From assembly GCF_900021175.1 (NCBI RefSeq), contig NZ_FCOP01000011.1:1207947-1271946 (forward strand): a DNA stretch of 64,000 nt, written 5' to 3'. This DNA comes from Pseudenterobacter timonensis. Its GTDB lineage: Bacteria; Pseudomonadota; Gammaproteobacteria; Enterobacterales; Enterobacteriaceae. Positions 51,991-64,000 of this stretch are shown here, piece by piece (the first letter of the stretch is position 1; each line of letters opens with the position of its first letter). The notes under the pieces were generated by a model that was not told where the DNA came from, did not search any database, and saw only the letters and a program-made list of their open reading frames with translations. The translations under genes were made by a program, and so were the position numbers.

Positions 51991-53739
51991 ATGCATAACG
52001 ACAAAGATCTCTCCACGTGGCAGACCTTCCGCCGACTCTGGCCGGTGATCTCACCTTTTAAAGCAGGTCTGATCGTGGCGGGCGTAGCGTTAATCCTCAA
52101 CGCAGCCAGCGATACCTTCATGTTATCGCTCCTCAAACCGTTACTGGATGACGGTTTTGGTAAAACGGATCGCTCAGTGTTGCTCTGGATGCCTCTGGTG
52201 GTTATCGGACTGATGATCTTACGCGGTATCACCAGTTATATCTCCAGCTACTGCATCTCGTGGGTATCGGGCAAAGTTGTGATGACCATGCGTCGTCGAT
52301 TGTTCAGCCACATGATGGGCATGCCGGTCGCCTTTTTCGATAAGCAGTCCACCGGTACCTTGCTGTCGCGTATTACCTACGATTCTGAACAGGTCGCCTC
52401 CTCTTCTTCGAACGCGCTGATCACCGTCGTGCGTGAAGGGGCCTCCATCATCGGCCTGTTTATCATGATGTTCTATTACAGCTGGCAGCTTTCTCTCATT
52501 CTTATCGTGCTGGCGCCGGTGGTTTCTGTCGCCATTCGCGTGGTATCGAAGCGCTTTCGCAACATCAGTAAGAATATGCAGAATACGATGGGCCAGGTGA
52601 CCACCAGCGCGGAGCAGATGCTGAAAGGCCACAAAGAGGTGCTGATATTTGGTGGTCAGGAGGTCGAAACCAAACGCTTTGACAAGGTCAGCAATAAAAT
52701 GCGCCTGCAGGGTATGAAAATGGTCTCTGCCTCTTCCATTTCCGACCCGATTATTCAGCTGATCGCCTCTCTGGCGCTGGCGTTTGTGCTCTATGCGGCA
52801 AGCTTCCCGAGCGTGATGGACACGCTGACGGCGGGGACCATCACCGTCGTCTTCTCCTCCATGATCGCGCTGATGCGCCCGCTGAAATCCCTGACTAACG
52901 TCAACGCCCAGTTCCAGCGCGGTATGGCAGCCTGTCAGACGCTGTTTTCGATTCTGGACAGCGAGCAGGAGAAAGATGAAGGCAAGCGCGTTATCGAGCG
53001 TTCAAACGGCGACCTGGAGTTCCGGAACGTCACCTTTACCTACCCGGGACGTGAAACGCCGGCGCTGCGTAACATCAATCTGAAGATCCCGGCGGGCAAA
53101 ACCGTTGCGCTGGTCGGCCGCTCCGGATCGGGTAAATCGACTATCGCCAGCCTGATCACCCGTTTCTACGATATCGACGAAGGCGAGATCCTGATGGACG
53201 GTCACGACCTGCGGGAATATACCCTGCGGTCGCTGCGTAACCAGGTCGCGCTGGTCTCGCAAAATGTCCACCTCTTTAACGATACGGTGGCCAATAACAT
53301 CGCCTATGCGCGCACCGAAGAGTACAGCCGCGAACAGATCGAGAACGCGGCGCGTATGGCCTACGCCATGGACTTTATTAACAAAATGGATAACGGCCTC
53401 GACACGGTGATCGGCGAAAACGGCGTGCTGCTCTCTGGCGGCCAGCGTCAGCGTATCGCCATTGCCCGTGCGTTGCTGCGCGACAGCCCGATTCTGATCC
53501 TCGACGAAGCGACCTCGGCGCTGGATACCGAATCGGAACGTGCGATTCAGTCGGCGCTGGATGAGCTGCAAAAGAACCGTACGTCGCTGGTAATTGCCCA
53601 CCGTCTCTCCACCATCGAACAGGCGGATGAGATTGTTGTGGTGGAAGATGGCGTCATCGTGGAGCGTGGCAGCCACGCCGAGCTGCTGGAGCATCGCGGC
53701 GTTTACGCTCAGCTTCATAAGATGCAGTTTGGCGAATGA
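51991..53739 (+). CDS. msbA: Lipid A ABC flippase MsbA
   Basis: A 582-residue homodimeric ABC exporter: six helices (about 1-320), Walker [10 protein letters not shown] near 376-384, signature [16 protein letters not shown] at about 481-496 and Walker [13 protein letters not shown]. It flips core-lipid A across the inner membrane. It overlaps lpxK by 4 bp (ATGA), coupling flipping with lipid A synthesis. Confidence 0.98.
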   Translation: MHNDKDLSTWQTFRRLWPVISPFKAGLIVAGVALILNAASDTFMLSLLKPLLDDGFGKTDRSVLLWMPLVVIGLMILRGITSYISSYCISWVSGKVVMTMRRRLFSHMMGMPVAFFDKQSTGTLLSRITYDSEQVASSSSNALITVVREGASIIGLFIMMFYYSWQLSLILIVLAPVVSVAIRVVSKRFRNISKNMQNTMGQVTTSAEQMLKGHKEVLIFGGQEVETKRFDKVSNKMRLQGMKMVSASSISDPIIQLIASLALAFVLYAASFPSVMDTLTAGTITVVFSSMIALMRPLKSLTNVNAQFQRGMAACQTLFSILDSEQEKDEGKRVIERSNGDLEFRNVTFTYPGRETPALRNINLKIPAGKTVALVGRSGSGKSTIASLITRFYDIDEGEILMDGHDLREYTLRSLRNQVALVSQNVHLFNDTVANNIAYARTEEYSREQIENAARMAYAMDFINKMDNGLDTVIGENGVLLSGGQRQRIAIARALLRDSPILILDEATSALDTESERAIQSALDELQKNRTSLVIAHRLSTIEQADEIVVVEDGVIVERGSHAELLEHRGVYAQLHKMQFGE

Positions 53740-54713
53740 TTGCCCGCATCTGGTCCGGTGAATCGCCTCTCTGGCGCCTGCTGCTGCCGCTCTCCTGGCT
53801 CTATGGCCTGGTGAGCGGGCTGATCCGCCTGAGCTACCGGCTGGGGTTAAAACGCGTCTGGCGGGCGCCGGTGCCGGTGGTGGTGGTGGGTAACCTGACC
53901 GCTGGTGGCAACGGCAAAACGCCGGTGGTGATCTGGCTGGTGGAGCAGCTGTCAAAACGCGGGATCCGCGTCGGGGTGGTCTCACGCGGCTATGGCGGCA
54001 CAGCGGCCCGTTACCCTCTGCTGCTGACGGAGCAGACCACCACGGCAGAAGCGGGGGATGAACCGGTGCTAATCTTCCAACGCACCGGCGCGCCCGTGGC
54101 GGTGTCACCGAAGCGCAGTGAGGCGGTGCAGGCTCTTCTGGCGCAACACCCGGTACAGATCATCGTTACTGATGATGGGTTGCAACACTACGCGCTCGCC
54201 CGCGATAAAGAGATTGTGGTAGTCGATGGCGTCCGTCGCTTCGGTAACGGCTGGTGGCTCCCCGCCGGCCCGATGCGTGAGCGGGCCTCGCGCCTGCGCA
54301 GCGTGGATACGGTTATCGTCAACGGCGGCGAGGCGAAAGGGAGTGAAATTCCCATGCGTTTGCGGCCCGGGCTGGCGGTTAATCTTTTAACCGGCGAGCG
54401 TCGTGCGGTTTCCGCTCTCGCGCCGCTGGTGGCGATGGCGGGTATCGGCCATCCCCGGCGCTTCTTTGCCACCCTGGAACAGTGCGGCGCCCGACCTGTA
54501 AAGCAGGTGGCGCTCGCCGATCATCAGGCGCTGAACCCGGCGCTGGTCGAATCCTTCGTCACCCCAGGCCAGCAGCTCATCATGACCGAAAAAGATGCGG
54601 TGAAATGCCGCGCGTTCGCCAGAGAAAACTGGTGGTATCTCCCCGTCGATGCCGAGCTTGACGGAGACCAGCCTGAACACCTGCTTAAGGAACTTCTCGC
54701 GCTGGTGCACTAA
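53736..54713 (+). CDS. lpxK: Tetraacyldisaccharide 4'-kinase
   Basis: A 325-residue lipid A kinase with a P-loop-like [13 protein letters not shown] at about residues 50-62, adding the 4'-phosphate to make lipid IVA. It is translationally coupled to msbA. The family [12 protein letters not shown] motif is present near 147-158. Confidence 0.97.
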   Translation: MIARIWSGESPLWRLLLPLSWLYGLVSGLIRLSYRLGLKRVWRAPVPVVVVGNLTAGGNGKTPVVIWLVEQLSKRGIRVGVVSRGYGGTAARYPLLLTEQTTTAEAGDEPVLIFQRTGAPVAVSPKRSEAVQALLAQHPVQIIVTDDGLQHYALARDKEIVVVDGVRRFGNGWWLPAGPMRERASRLRSVDTVIVNGGEAKGSEIPMRLRPGLAVNLLTGERRAVSALAPLVAMAGIGHPRRFFATLEQCGARPVKQVALADHQALNPALVESFVTPGQQLIMTEKDAVKCRAFARENWWYLPVDAELDGDQPEHLLKELLALVH

Positions 54714-54753
54714 ACTGACGCGGTTCTGGTAGCGCTGACTGACAGGAAAACGC

Positions 54754-55974
54754 ATGTCTTTACCGCCTCTCTCCCTTACCACCGCACGCCATTTGCACCT
54801 TGCCGCGCAGGGGTTATTAACCACCCCGCGCCGCCGTGCGCAGCCTGCGGATATTCTCGCCACCATCAGGCGCATGTCGCTGCTGCAAATCGACACCATT
54901 AATATTGTCGCCCGCAGCCCCTATCTGGTGCTTTTTAGCCGTCTCGGCAACTATCCTACCCACTGGCTCGATGAGGCGCTGCGCTGCGGCGAACTGATGG
55001 AGTACTGGGCGCATGAAGCCTGCTTTCTGCCGCGCAGCGACTTTGCGCTGGTGCGCCATCGTATGCTGTCACCCGACGGCATGGGCTGGAAGTACCGCCG
55101 GGCGTGGATGCAGGAGCATGCCGCGGAGATAGAAGCGCTTATCGCGCATATCCAGGATAACGGACCGGTGCGTTCAGTCGATTTTGCCCCTCCGCAGAAA
55201 GGTAAAAGCGGCTGGTGGGAGTGGAAACCGCACAAGCGCCATCTGGAAGGGCTCTTCACCGCAGGTCAGGTGATGGTGGTGGAGCGGCGCAACTTCCAGC
55301 GGGTCTACGATTTAACCCACCGCGTCATGCCGGAGTGGGACGACGCGCGGGATCTGCTCGACCAGGCGACGGCCGAGGGGCTGATGCTGGCGAACAGCGC
55401 CCGCAGCCTCGGTATATTTCGCCCGCAGTGGCTGGCTGATTACTATCGTCTGCGCCAGCCCCCGCTTAAGCCGCTGCTGGAACGCTGGGAGGCGGAGCAA
55501 CGCGTGGTACGCGTGGAAGTGGAGAGCCTCGGCGAAATGTGGCTGCACGCCGATCTGCTTTCCCTGGCGCAGGCGGGTAAACTGACCGCCACCCATAGCG
55601 CCGTTTTGTCACCTTTCGATCCCGTCGTCTGGGACCGCAGACGGGCGCAGGAATTATTCCAGTTCAGCTATCGGCTGGAGTGCTACACCCCTGCGGCGAA
55701 GCGTCAGTACGGCTATTTTGTCCTGCCGCTGCTGCACAGAGGGCGGCTTGTTGGCCGCATGGATGCCAAAATGCACCGTAAAAGCGGCGTGCTGGAGATT
55801 ATCGCGCTCTATCTGGAAGAGGGGATCCGCATCAGCGCATCCCTGGAAAAGGGGCTATACGGTGCGATTACCCGCTTTGGCGCCTGGCAGGGGGCAACGC
55901 GGGTCACGCTTGCCCGTCTGCCGGACGGTTTGTTTAATGGCAGTCGAAGTGGCTGGGAAATAGACATAGCCTGA
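54754..55974 (+). CDS. ycaQ: Interstrand-crosslink DNA glycosylase YcaQ
   Basis: A 406-residue winged-helix protein of the HTH_42/AlkZ-like family. E. coli YcaQ removes alkylated bases and unhooks interstrand crosslinks. The N terminus (LTTARHLHLAAQGLL) and the conserved SPFDPVVWDRRR stretch near 288-299 fit. It lies 40 bp after lpxK. Confidence 0.94.
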   Translation: MSLPPLSLTTARHLHLAAQGLLTTPRRRAQPADILATIRRMSLLQIDTINIVARSPYLVLFSRLGNYPTHWLDEALRCGELMEYWAHEACFLPRSDFALVRHRMLSPDGMGWKYRRAWMQEHAAEIEALIAHIQDNGPVRSVDFAPPQKGKSGWWEWKPHKRHLEGLFTAGQVMVVERRNFQRVYDLTHRVMPEWDDARDLLDQATAEGLMLANSARSLGIFRPQWLADYYRLRQPPLKPLLERWEAEQRVVRVEVESLGEMWLHADLLSLAQAGKLTATHSAVLSPFDPVVWDRRRAQELFQFSYRLECYTPAAKRQYGYFVLPLLHRGRLVGRMDAKMHRKSGVLEIIALYLEEGIRISASLEKGLYGAITRFGAWQGATRVTLARLPDGLFNGSRSGWEIDIA

Positions 55975-56019
55975 AAAAGGATTATGGTAAGCTTTAGCCA
56001 CTACCCCTACGGAGGAACT

Positions 56020-56945
<926 letters not shown>

Positions 56946-56950
56946 TTTCC

Positions 56951-56976
56951 TGCACCCTCCCGTCCGGGAGGGTGCA
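56951..56976 (+). terminator. Hairpin after kdsB
   Basis: TGCACCCTCCC / GGGAGGGTGCA perfect 11-bp stem with a GTCC loop and only a weak T run, 5 bp after kdsB. Confidence 0.7.
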
Positions 56977-57088
56977 TAAACTACTCCCTTTCCCGCTTTT
57001 TTCTCTCTTCATATTGATCGTTGCAGGGTGACAATCGCCCGTGAGGCGCCCATTATAAAAGCAGTAGTATTGATGGGGGTAATAACAT

Positions 57089-57979
57089 ATGGAACAGTTA
57101 CGCGCCGAACTTAGCCATCTGCTGGGGGAAAAGCTGAGCAGAATGGAGTGCGTGAATGAAAATCCCGATACTGCGCTGTGGTCGTTGTATGACAGCCAGG
57201 GCAATCCGATGTCGCTGATGGCAAGAAGTTTTACCGCTCCTGGCATCGCCAGACAGCTGGCATGGAAGATATCCATGCTGGCGCGCAGCGGGACGGTACG
57301 TATGCCCACGGTATATGGCGTCATGACGCATGAAGAGCATCCGGGCCCGGACGTTCTGCTGCTTGAGCGGCTGCGCGGGGTGCCAGTAGAAGCGCCCGCC
57401 CGCACGCCAGAGCGGTGGGATCAGCTAAAAGAGCAGATTGTCGAAACGCTTCTCGCCTGGCACCGGCAGGACAGCCGGGGGCTGGTGGGGATGGTAGAGA
57501 GCACGCAGGAGAATCTCTGGCCGATCTGGTATCAGCAGCGCATCGAGGTGCTCTGGGGGACGCTTAATCAGTTCAACAATACCGGCCTGACGATGCAGGA
57601 TAAGCGGGTGCTTTTCCGCACCCGCGAGTGTCTGCCTGCGCTGTTTGAAGGGTTTAACGATAACTGCGTCCTGGTGCACGGTAATCTTACGCTGCGCAGC
57701 ATGCTCAAGGATCCGCGCAGTGACCAGCTGCTGGCGATGATCGAGCCCGGCATTATGCTCTGGGCGCCCCGGGAGTATGAGCTGTTCCGCCTGAGCGACG
57801 GCGGGCTGGCGGAAGGGCTGATGTGGCACTACCTCCGGCGCGCGCCGGTCTCAGAATCGTTCGTCTGGCGGCGCTGGCTCTATCAGCTGTGGAACGAGGT
57901 GGCGCAGCTCGTCAACACCGGACGATTTAACCGCGCCAGCTTCGATATGGCCGCGAAATCACTGCTGCCCTGGCTCTGA
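57089..57979 (+). CDS. ycbJ: YcbJ, phosphotransferase-like protein
   Basis: A 296-residue protein of the APH/choline kinase-like fold. A candidate catalytic stretch is NCVLVHGNLTLRSML near 191-205, where the usual HxD aspartate is replaced by N (HGN), so kinase activity is doubtful. Its function is not known. The 3' end overlaps convergent elyC by 21 bp. Confidence 0.9.
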   Translation: MEQLRAELSHLLGEKLSRMECVNENPDTALWSLYDSQGNPMSLMARSFTAPGIARQLAWKISMLARSGTVRMPTVYGVMTHEEHPGPDVLLLERLRGVPVEAPARTPERWDQLKEQIVETLLAWHRQDSRGLVGMVESTQENLWPIWYQQRIEVLWGTLNQFNNTGLTMQDKRVLFRTRECLPALFEGFNDNCVLVHGNLTLRSMLKDPRSDQLLAMIEPGIMLWAPREYELFRLSDGGLAEGLMWHYLRRAPVSESFVWRRWLYQLWNEVAQLVNTGRFNRASFDMAAKSLLPWL

Positions 57980-58735
57980 GCCGCCTTTCAGCCACTGCCA
58001 GAGACGGCCAAGTGTCTCATAACCGACGCGGTCGCTGTGCATCAGCCAGACCGGGGAGGGGATGATGCGCTCCCAGCTATTAAGCGGGGCGTTAATGGCA
58101 AGCTGATTGGCCGGGGCAGGGAGGGGATGCAGCCCGGCCCGCTGGAAGAAGATCATCGCCCGTGGCAGGTGAGATGCGGATGTCACCAGCAGGAAAGGGA
58201 CATCCCCTATCGCCGCTTTCACTGCGGCAGCCTCTTCTTCAGTATCTTTAGGCGTGTCGAGAGTGAGGATATCGGCGCGCGGTACTCCCAGCGACTCGGC
58301 CCCCCGCGCCCCCGCCTCCGCCGTACTGACCGGATTACTCTGCGCCGCTGCGCCGGTGAAAATCAGCTTCGCCCCCGGGTTGGCGCGCCACAGTCGGATC
58401 CCTTCATTCAGACGCGGCAGGCTATTGCTAATCAGGTTTGAGCTGGGCGCCCATTGCGGGTCCCAGGTATAGCCGCCGCCAAGAACCACGATATAGCCGA
58501 CTTTCTGCTCTCCCCGCCAGGTCGGGTAGCGATCCTCAATCGGGCGCAGCAGGCCATCTGCCACGGGCTGTAGGCTTAGCAGCAGCAGCGCCAGCCAGCC
58601 TGCGGTAATCAGCGTTTTGCCGCTTTTCTGAAAGCGAGTGAACCAGACCAGCAGCAGCCCGAGCGCAATCAGCAACAGCAGCAGCGGCAGGGGAAGCATC
58701 ATGCCCCCAATATATTTTTTTAGGGTGAAAAGCAT
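57959..58735 (-). CDS. elyC: Envelope biogenesis factor ElyC
   Basis: A 258-residue protein with two N-terminal membrane helices (about 13-31 and 40-58) and a DUF218 domain starting YIVVLGGGYTW. E. coli ElyC (YcbC) is needed for peptidoglycan assembly at low temperature. It is leftward, overlapping ycbJ by 21 bp at the 3' end and divergent from cmoM. Confidence 0.95.
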   Translation of the reverse strand: MLFTLKKYIGGMMLPLPLLLLLIALGLLLVWFTRFQKSGKTLITAGWLALLLLSLQPVADGLLRPIEDRYPTWRGEQKVGYIVVLGGGYTWDPQWAPSSNLISNSLPRLNEGIRLWRANPGAKLIFTGAAAQSNPVSTAEAGARGAESLGVPRADILTLDTPKDTEEEAAAVKAAIGDVPFLLVTSASHLPRAMIFFQRAGLHPLPAPANQLAINAPLNSWERIIPSPVWLMHSDRVGYETLGRLWQWLKGGSEPGQQ

Positions 58736-58860
58736 GCTCTTTGGTTCCTTTTTTAATCACATAGCGAACGAATGTCGTCGATATTACACCAGAGAGGTTC
58801 ATTCTCCGCCCGGGTGTGACAAAATAGCGGTTTTGTGAGTAGCGTGTGAGGCCCTCCGGA

Positions 58861-59646
58861 ATGCGGGATCGCAATTTCGATGATATCGCGGAAAAATTTT
58901 CGCGGAACATTTACGGCACGACAAAAGGACAACTGCGCCAGACGATCCTCTGGCAGGATCTTGATAAGGTTCTGGCCGCTTACGGCAGCCAATCCCTGCG
59001 CGTGCTGGATGCGGGGGGCGGAGAAGGTCAGACCGCGATAAAAATGGCGCAGCGCGGTCACCACGTTACGCTTTGCGATCTCTCAGGAGAGATGATCGCC
59101 CGGGCAGAACGCGCCGCGCAGGAGAAAGGTGTGAGCGGGAACATGCATTTTATACAATGCCCCGTTCAGGAGATTGCGCAGCATTTGGAAAGCCCGGTTG
59201 ATCTGATATTGTTCCATGCGGTGCTGGAATGGGTGGCCGAGCCGCAGAGCGTTTTGCAGACGCTCTGGTCAGCGCTTCGCCCCGGCGGTACCTTGTCGCT
59301 GATGTTTTATAACGCCAACGGCTTGCTGATGCATAACATGGTGGCCGGCAACTTCGACTATGTCGCAGCCGGTATGCCGAAAAAGAAAAAGCGCACGCTT
59401 TCCCCGGATTATCCCCGCGATCCGCAGCAGGTTTACGGCTGGCTGGAAGCGATCGGCTGGGAGATCGTCGGGAAAACGGGCGTAAGGGTGTTTCATGATT
59501 ATCTGCGTGAGAAACATCAACAGCGTGACTGTTTTGACGCCTTAACAGAATTAGAAACGCGGTACTGCCGCCAGGAGCCGTACATCAGCCTTGGCCGCTA
59601 TATACATGTCACGGCTCGCAAACCGCAGATGAAGGATAACCTATGA
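58861..59646 (+). CDS. cmoM: tRNA 5-carboxymethoxyuridine methyltransferase CmoM
   Basis: A 261-residue SAM methyltransferase with motif [12 protein letters not shown] (about 47-57). It methylates cmo5U34 to mcmo5U in some tRNAs. It was formerly called smtA. ATG 58861 matches the E. coli length. It overlaps mukF by 4 bp. Confidence 0.95.
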   Translation: MRDRNFDDIAEKFSRNIYGTTKGQLRQTILWQDLDKVLAAYGSQSLRVLDAGGGEGQTAIKMAQRGHHVTLCDLSGEMIARAERAAQEKGVSGNMHFIQCPVQEIAQHLESPVDLILFHAVLEWVAEPQSVLQTLWSALRPGGTLSLMFYNANGLLMHNMVAGNFDYVAAGMPKKKKRTLSPDYPRDPQQVYGWLEAIGWEIVGKTGVRVFHDYLREKHQQRDCFDALTELETRYCRQEPYISLGRYIHVTARKPQMKDNL

Positions 59647-60965
59647 GTGAATTTTCCCAGACAGTCCCGGAACTGGTTGCCTGGGCCAGGAAAAATGATT
59701 TCTCCATCTCGCTGCCGGTCGACAGGCTCTCTTTTTTGCTGGCGGTCGCGACGCTCAACGGCGAGCGTCTGGATGGCGAGATGAGCGAGGGCGAGCTGGT
59801 GGATGCCTTTCGCCACGTCAGTGATGCGTTTGAGCAAACCAGCGAAACCATTAGCGTGCGTGCGAACAACGCGATCAACGATATGGTGCGTCAACGTCTG
59901 CTGAACCGCTTTACCAGCGAGCAGGTGGAAGGCAACGCCATCTATCGTCTGACGCCGCTGGGTATTGGCATTACCGACTACTACATTCGCCAGCGTGAAT
60001 TTTCCACGCTGCGCCTCTCCATGCAGCTCTCCATCGTGGCGGGGGAGCTGAAGCGCGCCGCCGATGCGGCGGACGAGGGCGGGGATGAGTTTCACTGGCA
60101 TCGCAACGTCTATGCGCCGCTGAAATATTCAGTGGCGGAAATTTTCGACAGCATCGATCTGACCCAGCGTCTGATGGATGAGCAGCAGCAGCAGGTCAAA
60201 GATGATATTGCGCAGCTGCTGAATAAAGACTGGCGGGCGGCGATCTCCAGCTGCGAACTGCTGCTGTCGGAGACCTCCGGCACCCTGCGCGAGCTCCAGG
60301 ATACGCTGGAGGCGGCGGGGGATAAGCTGCAGGCCAACCTGCTGCGCATTCAGGATGCGACCCTGGCCCACGACGATCTCCATTTTGTCGATCGTCTGGT
60401 CTTCGATCTGCAAAGCAAGCTTGACCGCATTATCAGCTGGGGCCAGCAGTCTATCGATCTCTGGATCGGCTATGACCGCCACGTGCATAAGTTTATCCGT
60501 ACCGCCATCGATATGGATAAGAACCGCGTCTTCGCCCAGCGTCTGCGTCAGTCCGTTCAGAACTATTTCGACGAGCCGTGGGCGCTGACCTATGCGAACG
60601 CCGATCGTCTGCTGGATATGCGCGACGAAGAGATGGCGCTACGCGACGAAGAGGTTACCGGCGAACTGCCGCCGGATCTGGAATATGAAGAATTTAACGA
60701 AATACGCGAACAGCTTGCGGCCATGATCGAAGAACAGCTGGCGGTTTATAAAACCAGACAGGTGCCGCTGGATCTGGGCGTCGTGGTGCGCGACTATCTG
60801 GCGCAGTATCCGCGCGCGCGCCATTTCGATATTGCCCGCATCGTTGTCGACCAGGCGGTACGTCTGGGCGTCGCACAAGCAGATTTCACCGGACTGCCGC
60901 CGAAGTGGCAGCCGATTAATGATTACGGAGCCAAGGTACAGGCGCATGTCATTGACAAATATTGA
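59643..60965 (+). CDS. mukF: Chromosome partition protein MukF
   Basis: A 440-residue kleisin of the MukBEF condensin, the same length as E. coli MukF: an N-terminal winged-helix dimer domain, a helical middle and a C-terminal domain that touches MukB heads. The start overlaps cmoM (ATGA). It is coupled to mukE by a 20-bp overlap. Confidence 0.98.
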   Translation: MSEFSQTVPELVAWARKNDFSISLPVDRLSFLLAVATLNGERLDGEMSEGELVDAFRHVSDAFEQTSETISVRANNAINDMVRQRLLNRFTSEQVEGNAIYRLTPLGIGITDYYIRQREFSTLRLSMQLSIVAGELKRAADAADEGGDEFHWHRNVYAPLKYSVAEIFDSIDLTQRLMDEQQQQVKDDIAQLLNKDWRAAISSCELLLSETSGTLRELQDTLEAAGDKLQANLLRIQDATLAHDDLHFVDRLVFDLQSKLDRIISWGQQSIDLWIGYDRHVHKFIRTAIDMDKNRVFAQRLRQSVQNYFDEPWALTYANADRLLDMRDEEMALRDEEVTGELPPDLEYEEFNEIREQLAAMIEEQLAVYKTRQVPLDLGVVVRDYLAQYPRARHFDIARIVVDQAVRLGVAQADFTGLPPKWQPINDYGAKVQAHVIDKY

Positions 60966-61647
60966 ACACGTGATGCCGGTTAAGCTGGCCCAGGCGCTGG
61001 CGAATCCGTTATTTCCGGCGCTGGACAGCCAGCTGCGCGCCGGCCGCCACATTGGACTCGACGAGCTGGATAATCACGCTTTTTTAATGGATTTCCAGGA
61101 GTACCTGGAAGAGTTTTACGCCCGCTACAACGTGGAGCTGGTGCGCGCGCCGGAGGGGTTTTTCTACCTGCGCCCGCGCTCCACTACTCTCATCCCACGC
61201 TCCGTGCTCTCCGAGCTGGATATGATGGTCGGCAAGATCCTCTGCTATCTCTACCTCAGCCCGGAACGGCTGGCGAATGAAGGGATTTTTACCCAGCAGG
61301 AGCTCTATGACGAGCTGCTGAACCTGGCGGATGAGGCCAAACTGCTGAAGCTGGTGAACAACCGCTCCACCGGTTCCGATCTCGACAGGCAGAAGCTGCA
61401 GGAGAAGGTACGCGCCTCCCTGAACCGTTTGCGCCGCCTGGGGATGGTCTGGTTTATGGGCCACGACAGCAGCAAGTTCCGCATCACCGAATCGGTATTC
61501 CGCTTTGGCGCTGACGTGCGTACGGGGGACGATCCGCGCGAGGCGCAGCTGCGGATGATCCGCGACGGCGAAGCGATGCCGGTAGAGAACCATCTGCAGC
61601 TCAGTGATGAGCATGACAATCAGCCGGATAGCGAGGAGGAAGAGTAA
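60946..61647 (+). CDS. mukE: Chromosome partition protein MukE
   Basis: A 233-residue KITE subunit with tandem winged-helix domains, starting [20 protein letters not shown]. Longer in-frame starts lie inside mukF and are not conserved. Its acidic C terminus ends DSEEEE. It overlaps mukB by one base. Confidence 0.97.
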   Translation: MSLTNIEHVMPVKLAQALANPLFPALDSQLRAGRHIGLDELDNHAFLMDFQEYLEEFYARYNVELVRAPEGFFYLRPRSTTLIPRSVLSELDMMVGKILCYLYLSPERLANEGIFTQQELYDELLNLADEAKLLKLVNNRSTGSDLDRQKLQEKVRASLNRLRRLGMVWFMGHDSSKFRITESVFRFGADVRTGDDPREAQLRMIRDGEAMPVENHLQLSDEHDNQPDSEEEE

Positions 61648-64000
61648 TGATTGAACGCGGTAAATTTCGCTCACTGACGCTGATTAACTGGAACGGCTTC
61701 TTCGCCCGCACCTTCGATCTCGATGAGCTGGTCACCACTCTCTCCGGCGGTAACGGCGCGGGTAAATCGACCACCATGGCGGCGTTCGTCACGGCGCTGA
61801 TCCCTGACCTGACGCTTCTGCATTTCCGTAACACCACCGAAGCGGGGGCGACAAGCGGCTCGCGCGATAAAGGACTGCACGGCAAGCTGAAGGCGGGGGT
61901 CTGCTACTCCGTTCTCGATGTCATCAACTCGCGCCATCAGCGCGTGGTGGTTGGCGTACGTCTGCAACAGGTGGCAGGGCGCGATCGCAAGGTGGATATC
62001 AAACCGTTCGCCATTCAGGGGCTGCCCACCGCAATGCAGCCTACCGCGCTGTTAACCGAAACCCTTAACGATCGCCAGGCGCGTGTCCTTTCGCTACAGG
62101 AGCTGAAGGAGAAACTCGACGCCATCGAAGGGGTGCAGTTCAAGCAGTTCAACTCCATTACCGAATATCACTCTCTGATGTTCGATCTGGGCATTGTCGC
62201 CCGCCGTCTGCGCTCCGCCTCCGATCGCAGCAAATACTACCGCCTGATTGAAGCCTCGCTGTATGGCGGTATCTCCAGTGCCATTACCCGCTCGCTGCGC
62301 GATTATCTTCTGCCGGAAAACAGCGGCGTGCGCAAGGCGTTCCAGGATATGGAGGCGGCGCTGCGTGAAAACCGCATGACGCTGGAGGCGATTCGCGTTA
62401 CCCAGTCCGACCGCGATCTCTTTAAACATCTGATCAGCGAAGCGACCAATTACGTGGCGGCGGACTATATGCGCCACGCCAACGAGCGCCGTATCCATCT
62501 GGATCAGGCGCTGACCTGGCGCCGCGAGCTCTTTACCTCCCGCCAGCAGCTGGCGGCGGAGCAGTATAAGCATGTCGATATGGCGCGCGAGCTGGCCGAG
62601 CACAGCGGGGCGGAAGGGGATCTGGAGGCGGATTATCAGGCCGCCAGCGATCACCTCAACCTGGTGCAGACCGCGCTGCGCCAGCAGGAGAAGATCGAGC
62701 GCTACGAAGCGGATCTTGATGAGCTGCAAATTCGTCTCGAAGAGCAGAACGAAGTGGTGGCGGAAGCCGCCGACCGCCAGGAAGAGAACGAAGCCCGCGC
62801 CGAGGCCGCAGAGCTGGAGGTGGATGAGCTGAAAAGCCAGCTTGCCGACTATCAGCAGGCGCTCGACGTGCAGCAGACCCGCGCCATTCAGTACACCCAG
62901 GCGCTGCAGGCGCTGGAGCGCGCCAAAGCGCTCTGCCATCTGCCGGATCTGACGCCTGAGAGTGCTGACGAGTGGCTGGAGACCTTCCAGGCGAAGGAGC
63001 AGGAAGCGACCGAGAAGCTCTTTGCGCTCGACCAGAAAATGAGCGTGGCGCAGACCGCCCACAGCCAGTTCGAGCAGGCGTATCAGCTGGTGGCGGCCAT
63101 CAACGGCCCGCTGGCGCGTAGCGAAGCCTGGAGCGTGGCGCGCGAACTGCTGCGCGACGGCGTGAACCAGCGCCACCTGGCGGAGCAGGTGCAGCCGCTG
63201 CGCATGCGTCTCAACGAGCTGGAGCAGCGCCTGCGCGAGCAGCAGGAGGCTGAGCGTCTGCTGGCCGACTTCTGCAAGCGTCAGGGCAAACGCTACGACG
63301 CTGACGAGCTGGAAGCGCTGCATCAGGAGCTGGAAGCGCGCATCGCGTCGCTCTCAGACTCCGTCTCGAACGCCCATGAACAGCGTATGGCGCTGCGTCA
63401 GGAGCTGGAGCAGCTTCAGTCCCGCACCCAGACGCTGATGAAGCAAGCCCCCATCTGGCTTGCCGCGCAAAACAGCCTCAGCCAGCTAAGCGAGCAGTGC
63501 GGCGAAACGTTTGAATCCAGCCAGGATGTGACCGAATACCTGCAGCAGCTGCTGGAGCGCGAGCGCGAAGCGATCGTCGAGCGTGACGAAGTGGGCGCGC
63601 GCAAGCGTGCCGTCGACGAGGAGATCGAACGCTTAAGCCAGCCGGGCGGGGCGGAAGATGCGCGCCTGAACGCGCTGGCCGAACGGTTTGGCGGCGTACT
63701 GCTCTCCGAAATTTATGATGACGTTAGCCTGGAAGATGCGCCGTACTTCTCGGCGCTCTATGGCCCGTCGCGCCACGCGATTGTGGTGCCCGATCTCTCG
63801 CTTATCGCCGAACAGCTTGAAGGGCTGGAAGATTGCCCGGAAGATCTCTACCTGATCGAAGGGGATCCGCAATCCTTTGACGACAGCGTCTTTAGCGTTG
63901 ACGAGCTGGAAAAGGCGGTAGTCGTCAAGATTGCCGACCGCCAGTGGCGCTATTCGCGCTTCCCGACGCTGCCGATCTTTGGCCGCGCGGCGCGGGAAAA
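61647..64000 (+). CDS. mukB: Chromosome partition protein MukB (3' end cut by window edge)
   Basis: The first 784 residues of the SMC-like ATPase MukB (E. coli about 1486 aa). Walker A GGNGAGKS lies at residues 34-41, the N-terminal head runs to about residue 230, and the first long coiled coil leads to the hinge region at the right edge. With MukEF it forms a loop-extruding condensin. The frame is open to 64000; the C-terminal head is outside the window. Confidence 0.98.
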   Translation, partial: MIERGKFRSLTLINWNGFFARTFDLDELVTTLSGGNGAGKSTTMAAFVTALIPDLTLLHFRNTTEAGATSGSRDKGLHGKLKAGVCYSVLDVINSRHQRVVVGVRLQQVAGRDRKVDIKPFAIQGLPTAMQPTALLTETLNDRQARVLSLQELKEKLDAIEGVQFKQFNSITEYHSLMFDLGIVARRLRSASDRSKYYRLIEASLYGGISSAITRSLRDYLLPENSGVRKAFQDMEAALRENRMTLEAIRVTQSDRDLFKHLISEATNYVAADYMRHANERRIHLDQALTWRRELFTSRQQLAAEQYKHVDMARELAEHSGAEGDLEADYQAASDHLNLVQTALRQQEKIERYEADLDELQIRLEEQNEVVAEAADRQEENEARAEAAELEVDELKSQLADYQQALDVQQTRAIQYTQALQALERAKALCHLPDLTPESADEWLETFQAKEQEATEKLFALDQKMSVAQTAHSQFEQAYQLVAAINGPLARSEAWSVARELLRDGVNQRHLAEQVQPLRMRLNELEQRLREQQEAERLLADFCKRQGKRYDADELEALHQELEARIASLSDSVSNAHEQRMALRQELEQLQSRTQTLMKQAPIWLAAQNSLSQLSEQCGETFESSQDVTEYLQQLLEREREAIVERDEVGARKRAVDEEIERLSQPGGAEDARLNALAERFGGVLLSEIYDDVSLEDAPYFSALYGPSRHAIVVPDLSLIAEQLEGLEDCPEDLYLIEGDPQSFDDSVFSVDELEKAVVVKIADRQWRYSRFPTLPIFGRAARE

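Overview
The window is a conserved chromosomal stretch of an Enterobacteriaceae genome. Gene order and protein sequences follow the Escherichia coli minute-20 region from cspD to mukB almost gene for gene, with near-E. coli protein lengths (ComEC 754 aa, AroA 427 aa, PflB 760 aa). The FtsK linker, the CigR-like gene and the missing ycaC/ycaM/ycaN/ycaK genes suggest a genus near Enterobacter, Lelliottia, Leclercia, Kosakonia or Citrobacter rather than Escherichia itself. I cannot fix the genus from sequence alone. No tRNA or rRNA gene is visible.

Layout: (1) 1-3253, cspD and the clpS-clpA proteolysis pair. (2) 3254-15842, an accessory block between clpA and infA, where E. coli carries only tRNA-Ser serW. 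It starts with an apparent P4-satellite-type immunity locus: a promoter, seqA, a structured CI-like RNA with seqB in a loop, seqC, and one unknown ORF. A complete type I-F CRISPR-Cas system follows: leader, 53 repeats with 52 spacers, a CRP-linked promoter, then cas1, cas2-3, csy1, csy2, csy3, csy4. (3) 15843-22270, infA, aat, cydCD and trxB, all leftward. (4) 22271-36508, lrp, ftsK, lolA, rarA, serS, dmsABC, ycaD and a CigR-family gene, all rightward. (5) 36544-42982, pflA, pflB-focA and ycaO, leftward. (6) 43120-64000, ycaP, serC-aroA, cmk-rpsA-ihfB, comEC (ycaI), msbA-lpxK, ycaQ, ycaR-kdsB, ycbJ, elyC (leftward), cmoM-mukF-mukE-mukB, with mukB cut by the right edge.

Functional links: ClpS, ClpA and Aat belong to one N-end-rule degradation route. 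FocA, PflB, PflA and DmsABC are anaerobic modules, and both operons have FNR-like sites about 41 bp upstream of plausible start points. CydDC and TrxB handle thiol balance. MsbA, LpxK and KdsB build and flip lipid A-Kdo. FtsK and MukFEB handle chromosome segregation. IHF-beta is encoded here, and the CRISPR leader holds a full-consensus IHF site.

The most unusual part is 3433-7725. An orphan RNA-based phage-satellite immunity module sits directly upstream of a long CRISPR array. The array's repeat changes at one base part-way along, it contains two near-identical spacers acquired far apart in order, and one junction repeat has a broken Csy4 stem.
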